DNA of 64,000 nt from Burkholderiales bacterium (GTDB taxonomy: Bacteria; Pseudomonadota; Gammaproteobacteria; Burkholderiales; Burkholderiaceae_C). Under the pieces are notes generated by a model, which worked only from the letters and a program-made list of their open reading frames with translations, made no database searches and was not told the origin of the DNA. The translations under genes and the position numbers were made by a program. The stretch lies in contig JACRPO010000012.1 of NCBI GenBank assembly GCA_016223165.1, positions 248,001 to 312,000 of the forward strand. Direction: 5' to 3'. Positions 8,564 to 17,290 of this stretch are shown piece after piece; the first letter of the stretch is position 1; every line of letters begins with the position of its first letter.

Positions 8564-9352
8564 TCAGCGGCCTTTCCAGACCGGCTTGCGCTTCTCGGCG
8601 AAGGCGCGCGGGCCTTCCTGCGCGTCCTCGCTCGCGTAGGCGGCGCGGTAGATGTTGTGCGCCAGCGCGATGCCGGCATCGCAGCCCGCGCTCATCGCGG
8701 TGAGGATGGATTCCTTGCCGGCCATCACCGACAGCGGCGCGTTGTCGCGGATGCGCTCGGCCAGCGCCTGCGCGCGGGCGCGCACCGCATCGGGCGTGTC
8801 CTCGAGGTAGTTGATGAAGCGCAGCTCGCGGAAGATCTCGATGGGCTGCAACTCGCCGGTCAGCACCATCTCCATCAGCAGCGGCTGCGGCAGCATCCAC
8901 AGCAGCGGGATCGCCCACGGGCTGCCGCGCCCGGCGATGCGGGTCTCGGTGATGCCAACCTGAGTGCCCTTCAGCCCGACGCGCAGATCGGCGTTGAGCG
9001 ACAGCATCATGCCGCCGGCAATCAGGTGTCCGGTCATTGCCGCGATGATCGGTTTGGCCACGCGGCGCTGGCGGGCGTGGAACGGGTCCTTCATCTTGGT
9101 GAGGATGTCGACGCCCTCCTCCTTCTTCACGCGCGCCGCCTCACGCAGGTCGAGCCCGGCGCAGAAGGTGCCGCAGTCGGCCGAAGTGAGGATGGCCACG
9201 CGCACGTCCGGATCGGCGTCGACCCGGTCCCAACACTCGTACAGGCGGTTGGCGGCGGCCGGCGAGAGCGCGTTGCGGATTTCCGGGCGGTTGATCTTCA
9301 CGGTGGCGATGCCGTCGCGCACCTCGTAGAGCACGGTGTCGGCGTCGTTCAT
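8564..9352 (-). CDS. Enoyl-CoA hydratase/isomerase family protein (crotonase)
   Basis: Crotonase-fold protein of 262 residues acting on CoA thioesters. Opening segment INRPEIRNALSP and the oxyanion-hole region FCAGLDLREAARV are clear; the second oxyanion strand reads TGHLIAGGMMLSLNAD, where the usual first catalytic Glu is replaced, while GITETRIAGRGSPWAIP keeps an acid. The ending EKRKPVWKGR is family-typical. It is close to the crotonase at 45.7 kb, which shares the R-x-GRG-x-PWA pattern. Start ATG 9352 leaves an 8-bp gap to the upstream crotonase gene. Hydratase, isomerase or hydrolase activity cannot be decided; the lost Glu argues against a simple hydratase. Confidence 0.88.
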   Translation of the reverse strand: MNDADTVLYEVRDGIATVKINRPEIRNALSPAAANRLYECWDRVDADPDVRVAILTSADCGTFCAGLDLREAARVKKEEGVDILTKMKDPFHARQRRVAKPIIAAMTGHLIAGGMMLSLNADLRVGLKGTQVGITETRIAGRGSPWAIPLLWMLPQPLLMEMVLTGELQPIEIFRELRFINYLEDTPDAVRARAQALAERIRDNAPLSVMAGKESILTAMSAGCDAGIALAHNIYRAAYASEDAQEGPRAFAEKRKPVWKGR

Positions 9353-9360
9353 CGCGGCGC

Positions 9361-10152
9361 TCACCGGCTGACCCTCCAGTTCGCCGGCCGCTTGCCCAGG
9401 AAGGCGGCAATGCCTTCGGCGGCCTCGGGCGTCTCCCACACGTCGGCAAGCGCGTTGGCGGTGTAGTCCATGCACTCGCGCGGCGGTCGGCCGTGCACGT
9501 CGTTGAGCAGCTTCTTGGTCGCCGCGATCGAGCTGGCCGGCAGCGACAGCACCAGGTCGAGCTCCTCGTCCACCGCGCGGTCCAGTTCGTCGGGCGCGAC
9601 GACGCGGTCCACGAGGCCGATGCGCTCGGCCTGCACGGCGTCGATGAACTGCGTCGTGAGCCCGTAGCGGCGCGAGCGCGCGAGGCCGATCTTGCGTGCG
9701 ACATAGGGCCCGATGTTCGCCGGCACCAGGCCGAGCCGGGCTTCGGTGAGCGAGAAGCGCGCCGTACTGGCGGCGACGGCCACGTCGCAGATGCAGGTCA
9801 TGCCGAAGCCCCCGCCGGTGGCCGGCCCGTTGATGCGGCCGATGACGACCTTGGGCAGCTGGTCCAGTTCGTAGAAGAGGTCGGCGAGCGGGCGCGAATC
9901 GGCGATGCGCTGCGCGCGGCTCTGCGCCAGCACGGTCTGCATCCAGTTCAGGTCGCCACCGGCGCAGAAGGACTTGCCTTCGCCGGTCAGCACCACGGCG
10001 CGCAGCCTGGCGTCGTCGCCGATGGTGGCGATCGCGTGCCGCAGTTCATGCACGACGTCCAGACTGAGCGCGTTCTGGATCTCCGGGCGGGCGAGCGTGA
10101 GGCGGGCGACATACTCGCTGTCGCGGGTGAGGCGGATGGTCTTGTAGTCCAA
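9361..10152 (-). CDS. Enoyl-CoA hydratase of the methylglutaconyl-CoA hydratase (LiuC/AtuE) type
   Basis: The 263-residue crotonase resembles hydratases that act right after a 3-methylcrotonyl- or geranyl-CoA carboxylase. Key signs are FCAGGDLNWMQ, ATGGGFGMTC (no Glu at the first catalytic position, as in LiuC) and SLTEARLGLVPANIGPYV, the LiuC-like helix with the second Glu. The ending is GKRPANWRV. Start is taken at TTG 10152 because GGAG lies about 7 bases upstream; an ATG at 10206 would overlap the carboxylase gene by 29 bp. It lies 25 bp after the biotin carboxylase gene, which supports a role in hydrating the carboxylated enoyl-CoA. Confidence 0.85.
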   Translation of the reverse strand: MDYKTIRLTRDSEYVARLTLARPEIQNALSLDVVHELRHAIATIGDDARLRAVVLTGEGKSFCAGGDLNWMQTVLAQSRAQRIADSRPLADLFYELDQLPKVVIGRINGPATGGGFGMTCICDVAVAASTARFSLTEARLGLVPANIGPYVARKIGLARSRRYGLTTQFIDAVQAERIGLVDRVVAPDELDRAVDEELDLVLSLPASSIAATKKLLNDVHGRPPRECMDYTANALADVWETPEAAEGIAAFLGKRPANWRVSR

Positions 10153-10177
10153 GGTCGGGGCTCCGTGGGGAAAGGGG

Positions 10178-12211
10178 TCAGGTAGCCGACGCCGTGTCCG
10201 GCGCATCGGCGACGACGGCCACGACGCGGCCGCGCTCGACGGTCTGGCCGGCCTCGGCGCTCAGGCTTTCGAGCACGCCGTCGCGCTCGGTGCAGATCTT
10301 CATCTCCATCTTCATCGACTCCATCGTCACCACCACGTCGCCGGCGCGCAGGCGCTGGCCGACTTCGGCGTGGGTGGCGAGGATGGTGCCCATCATCGGC
10401 GTGCGCAGCTCGCCCGAGCTGCCGCGCGCGGCGCCGGCCTGCGCCAGGTAGGCCACCGCCTCGAAGCTGTGGGCCTGGCCGCGCGCGTGCACGAACAGCG
10501 TGTCGGCCTCGCGCGCGAACGAGACTGTCTCCACCGCATCGCCGAACGTCAGCTGGCAGCGCACGCCGGGGCCGTCAGGCCCGTCGGGCCCGAGCGGGCG
10601 CAGCGCCAGCCGCAGGCGTTCGTCGTCGACCTGGACCGTGAGCACGCCCTCCGCGTCGGCCGCGCCGAAGCGCACCGGGCGCAGCCGGGCGCCGTCGCGC
10701 AGCAGCACGGCCGGCACCGCGGTCAGCGGGTCGTTGCCGGCATGCATCTGCCAACCCGTCACGTCGGCGGCCGACCAGGCGCCGAAGCCGCCGCGGCGGT
10801 GGCGCTCGTCGCGCAGCCACCAGGCCGCGCTGGCCGCGGCGATCTCGGCGGGTGCCTGCGCGGCGGCGCCGCGCTGCGCGGCCAGCGCCTCGTCGACGCT
10901 GCGCGTATGGAAGCTCGCGTCGCGCGTGGCGGGCAGCTCGAGCAAGTGCTGCAGGAAGCCCTGGTTGGTGGTGACGCCGAGCACCTGCGTGCGCGCGAGC
11001 GCCGACGCGAGGCGGTCAAGCGCCGCCGCGCGGTCGGCCGCGTGCACGACGAGCTTGGCGAGCAGCGAGTCGTAATGCGGCGTGACCACCGAGCCGGCGC
11101 GCACACCGGTCTCGATGCGCACGCCGGCGGCCGGAAACACGAGCGCCGCGATCGCGCCGGTGGCGGGCAGGAAGTCGAGCGCCGGGTCCTCCGCACACAG
11201 CCGCGCCTCGACGGCATGGCCGCGCGGCGTGACCTCGTCCTGGCGCAACGGCATCGCTTCGCCTGCGGCCACGCGCAGCATCAGCTCGACGATGTCGATG
11301 CCGGTGATCTCCTCGGTGACCGGGTGTTCGACCTGCAGACGCGGGTTCACTTCGAGGAACCAGTGCCGCTCGCCGCTCACGAGGAACTCGACCGTGCCGA
11401 CGCCGCGGTAGTCGAGCCGGCGCGCCAGGCGCACGGCGTCGCCGAGCAGCCGCTCGCGCAACCCCGGCGGCAGCGGCGCGGCGGGCGCTTCCTCGATCAG
11501 CTTCTGGTGGCGCCGCTGCAGCGTGCATTCGCGCTCGAACAGGTGGATCACCGCGCCGCGGCCGTCGCCGGCGATCTGCACCTCGACGTGGCGGCCGCGT
11601 TCGACGTACGGTTCGACGATCAGCGCCGGGTCGCCGAAGGCGCTGCGCGCCTCACGCATCGCCGTGCCGATGGCGGCCTCGAGCGCCGCGGCCTCGCGCA
11701 CGACGTGCATGCCCTTGCCGCCGCCGCCGGCGGCGGGCTTGAGCAGCACGGGCCACGCGAGCGCACGCACCCAGCCGGCGATCGTGGCCGCGTCGGCGCT
11801 CGCCCGCTCGCCGCCGTCGAGCACCGGCACGTCGGCGGCACTGGCCTCGGCCTTGGCCTGCGCCTTGTTGCCGAGCCTGTCGATCGTCTCGGGCGTCGGG
11901 CCGATGAACACCAGCCCGGCCGCCTCGACCGCGCGGGCGAAGGCCGCGTTCTCGGCGAGGAAGCCATAACCTGGGTGGATGGCCTCGGCGCCGCTGCGCT
12001 TTGCGGCGTCGATCACCGCGTCGATGCGCAGGTAGCTGTCGGTCGCGCTCGCGCCGCCGATGGCAACCGAGAAGTCCATCTCGGTCGGATGCAGGGCCTC
12101 GCGGTCGGCGCTGGAGTGCACGCCGATGGGCGCGATGCCCAGCCGCCGGCAGGTACGCGCGATGCGGCAGGCGATCTCGCCCCGGTTGGCGATCAGCACC
12201 TTCCTGAACAT
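10178..12211 (-). CDS. Acyl-CoA carboxylase alpha subunit (biotin carboxylase + BCCP)
   Basis: Carboxylates its own biotin with bicarbonate and ATP. Of 677 residues, the first about 450 form the ATP-grasp biotin carboxylase (RGEIACRIART at the start, glycine-rich GGGGKGM loop, EVNPRLQVEHPVTEE active site), followed by a linker domain and a C-terminal biotinyl domain with MESMKME; Lys634 should carry biotin. Size and order match the alpha subunits of 3-methylcrotonyl-, geranyl- and propionyl-CoA carboxylases. The start ATG overlaps the stop of the upstream crotonase gene (TGATG), implying translational coupling. The partner carboxyltransferase is at 14.2-15.8 kb in the same operon. Confidence 0.94.
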   Translation of the reverse strand: MFRKVLIANRGEIACRIARTCRRLGIAPIGVHSSADREALHPTEMDFSVAIGGASATDSYLRIDAVIDAAKRSGAEAIHPGYGFLAENAAFARAVEAAGLVFIGPTPETIDRLGNKAQAKAEASAADVPVLDGGERASADAATIAGWVRALAWPVLLKPAAGGGGKGMHVVREAAALEAAIGTAMREARSAFGDPALIVEPYVERGRHVEVQIAGDGRGAVIHLFERECTLQRRHQKLIEEAPAAPLPPGLRERLLGDAVRLARRLDYRGVGTVEFLVSGERHWFLEVNPRLQVEHPVTEEITGIDIVELMLRVAAGEAMPLRQDEVTPRGHAVEARLCAEDPALDFLPATGAIAALVFPAAGVRIETGVRAGSVVTPHYDSLLAKLVVHAADRAAALDRLASALARTQVLGVTTNQGFLQHLLELPATRDASFHTRSVDEALAAQRGAAAQAPAEIAAASAAWWLRDERHRRGGFGAWSAADVTGWQMHAGNDPLTAVPAVLLRDGARLRPVRFGAADAEGVLTVQVDDERLRLALRPLGPDGPDGPGVRCQLTFGDAVETVSFAREADTLFVHARGQAHSFEAVAYLAQAGAARGSSGELRTPMMGTILATHAEVGQRLRAGDVVVTMESMKMEMKICTERDGVLESLSAEAGQTVERGRVVAVVADAPDTASAT

Positions 12212-13014
12212 CAACGCCCGCTCCAGCGCGGCGCGCGCTTCTCGTTGAAGGCGCGCACGCCTTCGCGCCGGTCTTCGGAGGAGACGAGCACGTTGTACGC
12301 CGCAATGTCCAGCGCGTAGCCGCTGTGGAAATCGACCTCGCCGCCGCGCGAGGCGGCCACCTTGGCGTAGTGCACCGCCATCGGCGCCGCCAACGCGACC
12401 TCGCGCGCCTCGGCCACCGCGGTGGCGAGGGCCCGGCCGGCATCGACCAGCGTGGTGACGATGTTCCACTGCGCCGCCTGCTCGGCGGAGAAGCGGCGCG
12501 CGCACATCAGCAGCTGCTTGGCGCGGCGCGCGCCGGCCGCGCGCACCAGGTTCTGGATGCCGCCGCCGCCGGGCATGATGCCGCGCCTCACCTCGGGCAG
12601 CGAGAACACCGCCGTGCGCCCGGCGACGATCCAGTCGCACATCAGCGCCAGCTCGCAGCCGCCGCCGTGCGCATGGCCTTCCACGGCGGCGATCACCGGG
12701 CAGGGGAAGTCCTTGACGACCAGCATCACCTCCTCGGCGAGCTGGTGCTGGCGGCGCCACTGGTGGTCGGTCATGCCGTCGCGCTGCTTCAAGTCGCCGC
12801 CGGTGCTGAAGGCGCGGTCTCCGGCGCCGGTGACGACGAGCACGCGCAACGCGTCGTCGAAGGCCAGGTCGTGCAGCGCGGCGCGCAGGTCGATGAACAT
12901 CTGCGTGTTCATCGCGTTCATAACCCCGGGTCGGTTCAGCACCAGGCCGGTGATGCCTTCCTCGGCCGTCGTGCCGGCGGCCGGCTCGATGCGCAGTGTT
13001 TCGTAGGTGCCCAT
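12211..13014 (-). CDS. Enoyl-CoA hydratase (both catalytic Glu present)
   Basis: A 267-residue crotonase with the two acids expected of a true hydratase: GGGCELALMCD (first Glu) and SLPEVRRGIMPGGGG (second Glu). The first oxyanion region is FSTGGDLKQRDG. Start ATG 13014 follows the acyl-CoA dehydrogenase stop by 11 bp. Its stop overlaps the start of the biotin carboxylase gene. Of the three crotonases in this operon it is the best candidate for the ordinary beta-oxidation hydration step, either before or after the carboxylation. Confidence 0.9.
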   Translation of the reverse strand: MGTYETLRIEPAAGTTAEEGITGLVLNRPGVMNAMNTQMFIDLRAALHDLAFDDALRVLVVTGAGDRAFSTGGDLKQRDGMTDHQWRRQHQLAEEVMLVVKDFPCPVIAAVEGHAHGGGCELALMCDWIVAGRTAVFSLPEVRRGIMPGGGGIQNLVRAAGARRAKQLLMCARRFSAEQAAQWNIVTTLVDAGRALATAVAEAREVALAAPMAVHYAKVAASRGGEVDFHSGYALDIAAYNVLVSSEDRREGVRAFNEKRAPRWSGR

Positions 13015-13025
13015 GTCGGACTCGC

Positions 13026-14186
13026 TCAGTACGAGCGCGGCATGCCGAGCAGGTGCTCGGCCACCTGCGCGAGCACCAGGTTGTTTGAGATCGGCGCGGT
13101 GCGGAAGAGCCGGCTCTCCTTCCACTTGCGCTCGATGTCGAAGTCGCACGCGACGCCGTAGCCGCCGAAGGTCGTCATCGCGGCCTCGGCGGCCTCCCAC
13201 GCGGCTTCACTGGCGAGGTACTTGACCATCGTCGCCTCGCGCCCGCACGGCAGGTTGGCGTCGAACAGCGTCGCGGCCTTGTTGCGCATCAGCTCGGCCG
13301 CCTCGACGTTCATGTGCGCGCGCGCGATCGGGAACTGCACGCCCTGGTTGGAGCCGATCGGGCGGTCGAACACCACGCGCTCGCGCCCGTAGGCCGCGGC
13401 CTTGCCGATGAACCAGTGGCCGTCGCCGATGGCCTCGCTGGACACCAGCAGGCGCTCGGAGTGCAGCGAATCGAGCAGGTAGTGGAAGCCCTTGCCTTCC
13501 TCGCCGATGCGGTCGTCGTCGCTCAGTTCGAGGTTGTCGATGAACACCTGGAAGGTGTGGTGGTTGATCATCGTGCGGATCGGCCGCGCCTGGAGCGCCT
13601 TGCCGGCCTTGGCGATGTCGATCAGGAACAGGCTCAGGCCGTCGGTCTTCCTCTTCACCTCGTCGAGCGGCGTGGTGCGCGCAATCAGCAGGTACATGTG
13701 CGAGTGGCTGTAGCGCGAGGTCCAGATCTTCTGGCCGTTGACGACGTAGCCGCCCGGCACGCGGCGGGCGAAGGTCTTGATCGCCAGGGTGTTGGAGCCG
13801 GCGTCGGGCTCGGTCACGCCGAAGGCCTGCAGGCGCAGGCTGCCGTCGGCGATGCGCGGCAGCGTGCGGCGCTTCTGCGCCTCGCTGCCGTGGCGCATGA
13901 TCGACGCCATCGTGTACATCTGGGCGTGGCAGTGCACCGCGCTGCCGCCGTTCTGGTTGACTTCCTGCAGGATCAGGCAGGCATCGAGCAGCGGCAGCCC
14001 GGCGCCGCCGTATTCCTCGGGGATCAGCGCGGCCAGCCAGCCGGCCTCGGCCATCGCGTCGACGAAGGCCTCGGGGTACTTGCCCTCCTGCGCGAGCTGC
14101 CGCCAGTACTCGGGGCCGAAGCGTGCGCACAGGTCCTTCACGGCGGCGCGGATCTGCGCCTGGGTGTCGGTGTAGTCGAAGTTCAT
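13026..14186 (-). CDS. Acyl-CoA dehydrogenase
   Basis: FAD-dependent dehydrogenase of 386 residues. Seen are FGVTEPDAGSNTLAIKT, the KIWTSRYSHSHM loop, the FDRPIGSNQGVQFPIAR segment and the C-terminal LLGMPRSY. It belongs with the dehydrogenase at 6.7 kb (61-residue C-terminal part very similar in layout) rather than with the short-chain or isovaleryl types. Placed between the carboxyltransferase (22 bp gap) and the crotonase genes, it probably makes the 2-enoyl-CoA that the biotin-dependent carboxylase then acts on, by analogy with the leucine and acyclic terpene pathways. Confidence 0.92.
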   Translation of the reverse strand: MNFDYTDTQAQIRAAVKDLCARFGPEYWRQLAQEGKYPEAFVDAMAEAGWLAALIPEEYGGAGLPLLDACLILQEVNQNGGSAVHCHAQMYTMASIMRHGSEAQKRRTLPRIADGSLRLQAFGVTEPDAGSNTLAIKTFARRVPGGYVVNGQKIWTSRYSHSHMYLLIARTTPLDEVKRKTDGLSLFLIDIAKAGKALQARPIRTMINHHTFQVFIDNLELSDDDRIGEEGKGFHYLLDSLHSERLLVSSEAIGDGHWFIGKAAAYGRERVVFDRPIGSNQGVQFPIARAHMNVEAAELMRNKAATLFDANLPCGREATMVKYLASEAAWEAAEAAMTTFGGYGVACDFDIERKWKESRLFRTAPISNNLVLAQVAEHLLGMPRSY

Positions 14187-14208
14187 GCCAGGGGTCCCGA
14201 AGAACTCA

Positions 14209-15816
14209 TCACATGCGGAAGACGCCGAAGCGCGTCTCGCGCGGCGGCTGGCGGCCGGCCAGCTCGAACAGCAGGGCCAGCGTGTCGCGTGTCTCCAGCG
14301 GGTCGATCACCATGTCGCACCAGAGGTTCGAGGCAAAGTTGTAGGGGCTCGCGAAGGCCTCGAACTGCGCGCGGATCGGCTGCTTGAAGCGCTCGCGCTC
14401 GTCGTCGGTCCACTGCGTGCCCTCGCGTTCGTGGATGCGGTCGCGCACCATCGTCAGCGTAGTGGCCGCCTGCTCCGGGCCCATCAGCGCGGCACGGCCG
14501 CTGGGCCACATCAGCATGGCGTGCGGCTTGAACGGTCGCCCGCACATCGCCAGGTACGCCGCGGCGTACGAGCCGCCGGTGATGAGCGTGTAGCGCGGCA
14601 CGTTGGCCGAGGCCATCGCGGTGATGAACTTGGCGCCGTGCTTGGCGATGCCCTCGCGCTCGACCGCCTGCCCGACCATGAAGCCGGACACGTCGGCCAC
14701 GAACAGCAGCGGAATGTCGCGCTGGCATGCCAGCTCGATGAAGTGCGCGCCCTTGACCGCCGCCTCGGAGAAGATGACGCCGTTGTTGGCCAGGATGCCG
14801 ACCTGGAAGCCCTTGATGCGCGCGAAGCCGCAGATCAGCGTGTCGCCGTACAGCGGCTTGAACTCCTGCAGCTCGCTGCCGTCGACCAGCCGGGCGATGA
14901 CCTCGCGGTTGTCGGTGGGGTGGCGCGTGTCGGCGCTGACGATGCCGTAGATCTCGCGCGGGTCGTACAGCGGCGCCCGGACAGCGGCCACGTCCCAGCG
15001 CTGCTTGGGCGGCGTGCCGAGGTGGGCGACGAGGTCGCGCACGATGGCGATCGCGTGGCCGTCGTTCTCGGCCAGGTGGTCGGTGACGCCGCTGACGCGG
15101 CTGTGCATCTCGCCGCCGCCGAGCGTCTCGGCGTCGACCTCTTCCTTGGTCGCCGCGTACACCAGCTCGGGGCCGCCGAGAAACATCGCGCCCTGCTTGC
15201 GAACGATGACCGCGATGTCGCACAGCGCCGGCAGGTAGGCGCCGCCCGCGGTGGACGGACCGTGCACCGTGGCGATCTGCGTGATGCCCTCGGCCGACAT
15301 GCGGATCTGGTTGTAGAAGATCGAGCCGAACTGGCCGTCGTCCGGAAAGATGTGCGCCTGCTCGGGCAGGTTGGCGCCGCCGGACTGGACCATCGTGATG
15401 CACGGCAGCCGGTGCTGCCAGGCGAACATCTGCGCCCGCACGTGCTTCTTGGCCGTGATGCCGTAGTAGGTGGCGCCCTTCACGGTGGCGTCGTGGATCA
15501 TCAGCATGCACGGGCGGCCGCTGACCAGGCCCACGCCGGTGATGATGCTGCCGCCCGGGGGGACACCGTCGTAGAGGCCTTCGCCGGCGAGCTGGCCAAA
15601 TTCCAGGAAAGGCGAGCCCGGGTCCAGCACTGCCGCCAGGCGCTCGCGCGGCAGCAGCTGGCCGCGCTCCTGGTGCAGGCGGCGCGCCTTCTCCGGCCCG
15701 CCGACCAGGGCGCGCGCCCGGCGGGCATGGAGATCGGCGATGCGTGCGAGGTAGGCATCGCGGTTGCGCGCGAAGCCCTCGTCCGCCGCCGAGATGGTGG
15801 AAGCCAGCGCCGTCAT
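14209..15816 (-). CDS. Acyl-CoA carboxylase beta subunit (carboxyltransferase)
   Basis: Transfers carboxyl from biotin to an enoyl- or acyl-CoA. The 535-residue length and the ends (EKARRLHQERGQLLPRERL near the start, FGVFRM at the very C-terminus) match 3-methylcrotonyl/geranyl-CoA carboxylase beta subunits. Landmarks are HDATVKGATYYG, VQSGGANLPEQ, STAGGAYLPALCD and SGFMVGQAVEREGIAKHGAK. Several normally invariant stretches differ (for instance GGSYAAAYLAMCGR), so substrate is unlikely to be plain 3-methylcrotonyl-CoA. ATG 15816 has no clear Shine-Dalgarno; GTG 15867, 17 codons upstream, follows GGAGGT by 4 bases and may be the true start. A 175-bp gap without a gene separates it from the SDR gene. 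Confidence 0.92.
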   Translation of the reverse strand: MTALASTISAADEGFARNRDAYLARIADLHARRARALVGGPEKARRLHQERGQLLPRERLAAVLDPGSPFLEFGQLAGEGLYDGVPPGGSIITGVGLVSGRPCMLMIHDATVKGATYYGITAKKHVRAQMFAWQHRLPCITMVQSGGANLPEQAHIFPDDGQFGSIFYNQIRMSAEGITQIATVHGPSTAGGAYLPALCDIAVIVRKQGAMFLGGPELVYAATKEEVDAETLGGGEMHSRVSGVTDHLAENDGHAIAIVRDLVAHLGTPPKQRWDVAAVRAPLYDPREIYGIVSADTRHPTDNREVIARLVDGSELQEFKPLYGDTLICGFARIKGFQVGILANNGVIFSEAAVKGAHFIELACQRDIPLLFVADVSGFMVGQAVEREGIAKHGAKFITAMASANVPRYTLITGGSYAAAYLAMCGRPFKPHAMLMWPSGRAALMGPEQAATTLTMVRDRIHEREGTQWTDDERERFKQPIRAQFEAFASPYNFASNLWCDMVIDPLETRDTLALLFELAGRQPPRETRFGVFRM

Positions 15817-15991
15817 GGCGATGTGCAGCTGAACGCCCGGCTGGGCGACGACGCGTGGCTGGCCCACGGCCACCTCCGCCGCCGAGGCGGCACGCGCGCG
15901 CTCGGCGATTGCCGCATCGGCAACGGCACGCCGAACTGCTGACGCGAGGCCAGGCAGGCGCTCCGCTCGCGCAGCGTGGCCGCGGCGAGGC

Positions 15992-16819
15992 TCAGATCGA
16001 GACCCCGCCGCCGCAGATCAGCACCTGCCCGCTGACGTAGTTGGACTCCGGCGTGCACAGCAGGTACACCGAACCGGCGGCCTCCTCGGGCGTGCCGCCA
16101 CGGCCCAACGGGATGCTGCGCTCCATCATCGCCATCAGGTCCGGGTTGACGCCCACCTTGATCTTGCGGCCCTCGACGTCGATCGACGCGCTGCCGTCGG
16201 CGGTGGCCTCGGTCAGCCGCGTCTTGATGAAGCCGAAGGCCACCGCGTTGACGTTGACCTTGTAGCGGCCCCATTCCTTCGACAGAGCCTTGGTCAGGCC
16301 GATGATGCCGGCCTTGCCGGCCGAGTAGTTGGCCTGGCCGGCGTTGCCGCCGGTGCCTGCGATCGACGAGATGTTGACCACCTTGCGGAACACCTCCTGG
16401 CCGGCATCGGCCTCCACCTTCGCTTGATGTCGGATGAAGTCCGCCGCGGCGCGCAGGATCTTGAACGGCGCCGTCAGGTGCACGTCGAGGATGGCATGCC
16501 ACTGTTCGTCGGTCATCTTCTGGACCACGTTGTCCCAGGTGTAGCCGGCGTTGTTGACGATGATGTCCAGGCCGCCGAAGCCGTCGATGGCGGTCTTGAC
16601 GAACTTGTCGGCGAAGCCGTCGGCGGTGACGCTGCCGGCGCAGGCCAGCGCCTGGCCGCCGGCGGCCTTGATCGCGGCCACCGTCTCCTCTGCGGGCGCA
16701 GCATCGAGGTCGTTGACGACGACCCTGGCGCCCTCGCCGGCCAGCTTCGTCGCGATGGCGCGGCCGATGCCCCGGCCGGAGCCGGAAACGATCGCCACCT
16801 TGCCTTCGAGCTTCTTCAT
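15992..16819 (-). CDS. SDR-family 3-hydroxyacyl-CoA / 3-oxoacyl dehydrogenase
   Basis: Short-chain dehydrogenase of 275 residues, NAD(P)-dependent. The coenzyme loop SGSGRGIGRAIA is at residues 12-23, NNAG follows, and the catalytic Ser-Tyr-Lys set is NISSIAG ... ANYSAGKAG. Asp in NDLDA after strand 2 favours NAD(H). It has an insertion (KVEADAGQEVFRKV) between helix and catalytic strand that is also seen in MaoC-linked SDRs such as FabG4-type enzymes. Start ATG 16819 has CGGAGAG 7 bases upstream. Next to two MaoC genes, it probably oxidises or reduces the beta-hydroxyacyl-CoA they make or use. Confidence 0.9.
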   Translation of the reverse strand: MKKLEGKVAIVSGSGRGIGRAIATKLAGEGARVVVNDLDAAPAEETVAAIKAAGGQALACAGSVTADGFADKFVKTAIDGFGGLDIIVNNAGYTWDNVVQKMTDEQWHAILDVHLTAPFKILRAAADFIRHQAKVEADAGQEVFRKVVNISSIAGTGGNAGQANYSAGKAGIIGLTKALSKEWGRYKVNVNAVAFGFIKTRLTEATADGSASIDVEGRKIKVGVNPDLMAMMERSIPLGRGGTPEEAAGSVYLLCTPESNYVSGQVLICGGGVSI

Positions 16820-16854
16820 GGGTCTCTCCGAATGCGATTCGTTGTGAATGAGGA

Positions 16855-17271
16855 TCAGTCCAGCGCCACGACCGCGTCGCCGCTGAGCGTGACCTGCTCG
16901 CCGTTGCGCGAGGCCGTCAGCTCGATGCGCGCGCATGGGCGGCCACGGTACTCGAGCTTCTCGACCACCTTGCCGCTGCACTGCACGCGGTCGGCAACCT
17001 GCGTGATGGCGGCGAAGCGCACGCCGTAGCTCAGCAGGCGGCTCTGCGGCACCCACTGGGTGAGTGCGCGTGCGAGGTAGGCCATCGACAGCATGCCGTG
17101 CGCGAACACGTCCTTCATGCCCGCCTTGCGGGCGAAGTCAAGGTCGATGTGGATCGGGTTGTGGTCACCCGACGCGCCAGCGAACAGCGCCAGCGTGGTG
17201 CGCGTGATCGGCGGCAGTTCCAGCGTGGGCATCGCGTCGCCCACGTTCACGTTCTTGGGATCGAAACTCAT
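16855..17271 (-). CDS. MaoC-like (R)-enoyl-CoA hydratase subunit, C-terminal half type
   Basis: Hot-dog-fold protein of 138 residues. It contains the hydratase-2 motif: GASGDHNPIHIDLDFARKAG with the Asp and His expected in the active site, then DVFAHGMLSMAYLARAL. Start ATG 17271 has AAGGAG 7 bases upstream. The gene is 19 bp after another MaoC-like gene whose product resembles the N-terminal (FAS1-like) half, so the two probably form a heterodimeric enoyl-CoA hydratase, as HadAB-type enzymes do. Confidence 0.87.
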   Translation of the reverse strand: MSFDPKNVNVGDAMPTLELPPITRTTLALFAGASGDHNPIHIDLDFARKAGMKDVFAHGMLSMAYLARALTQWVPQSRLLSYGVRFAAITQVADRVQCSGKVVEKLEYRGRPCARIELTASRNGEQVTLSGDAVVALD

Positions 17272-17290
17272 CTGCGTCTCCTTTCGCGCC

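Noticed and set aside
10370-12319. 649-codon open frame opposite the biotin carboxylase
   Set aside because: Shadow of the carboxylase gene, no motifs.
8564-15816. Assignment of the carboxylase operon as the leucine (liu) cluster
   Set aside because: No HMG-CoA lyase and no isovaleryl-CoA-dehydrogenase-like gene are adjacent, and the beta subunit departs from conserved stretches. Substrate left open.
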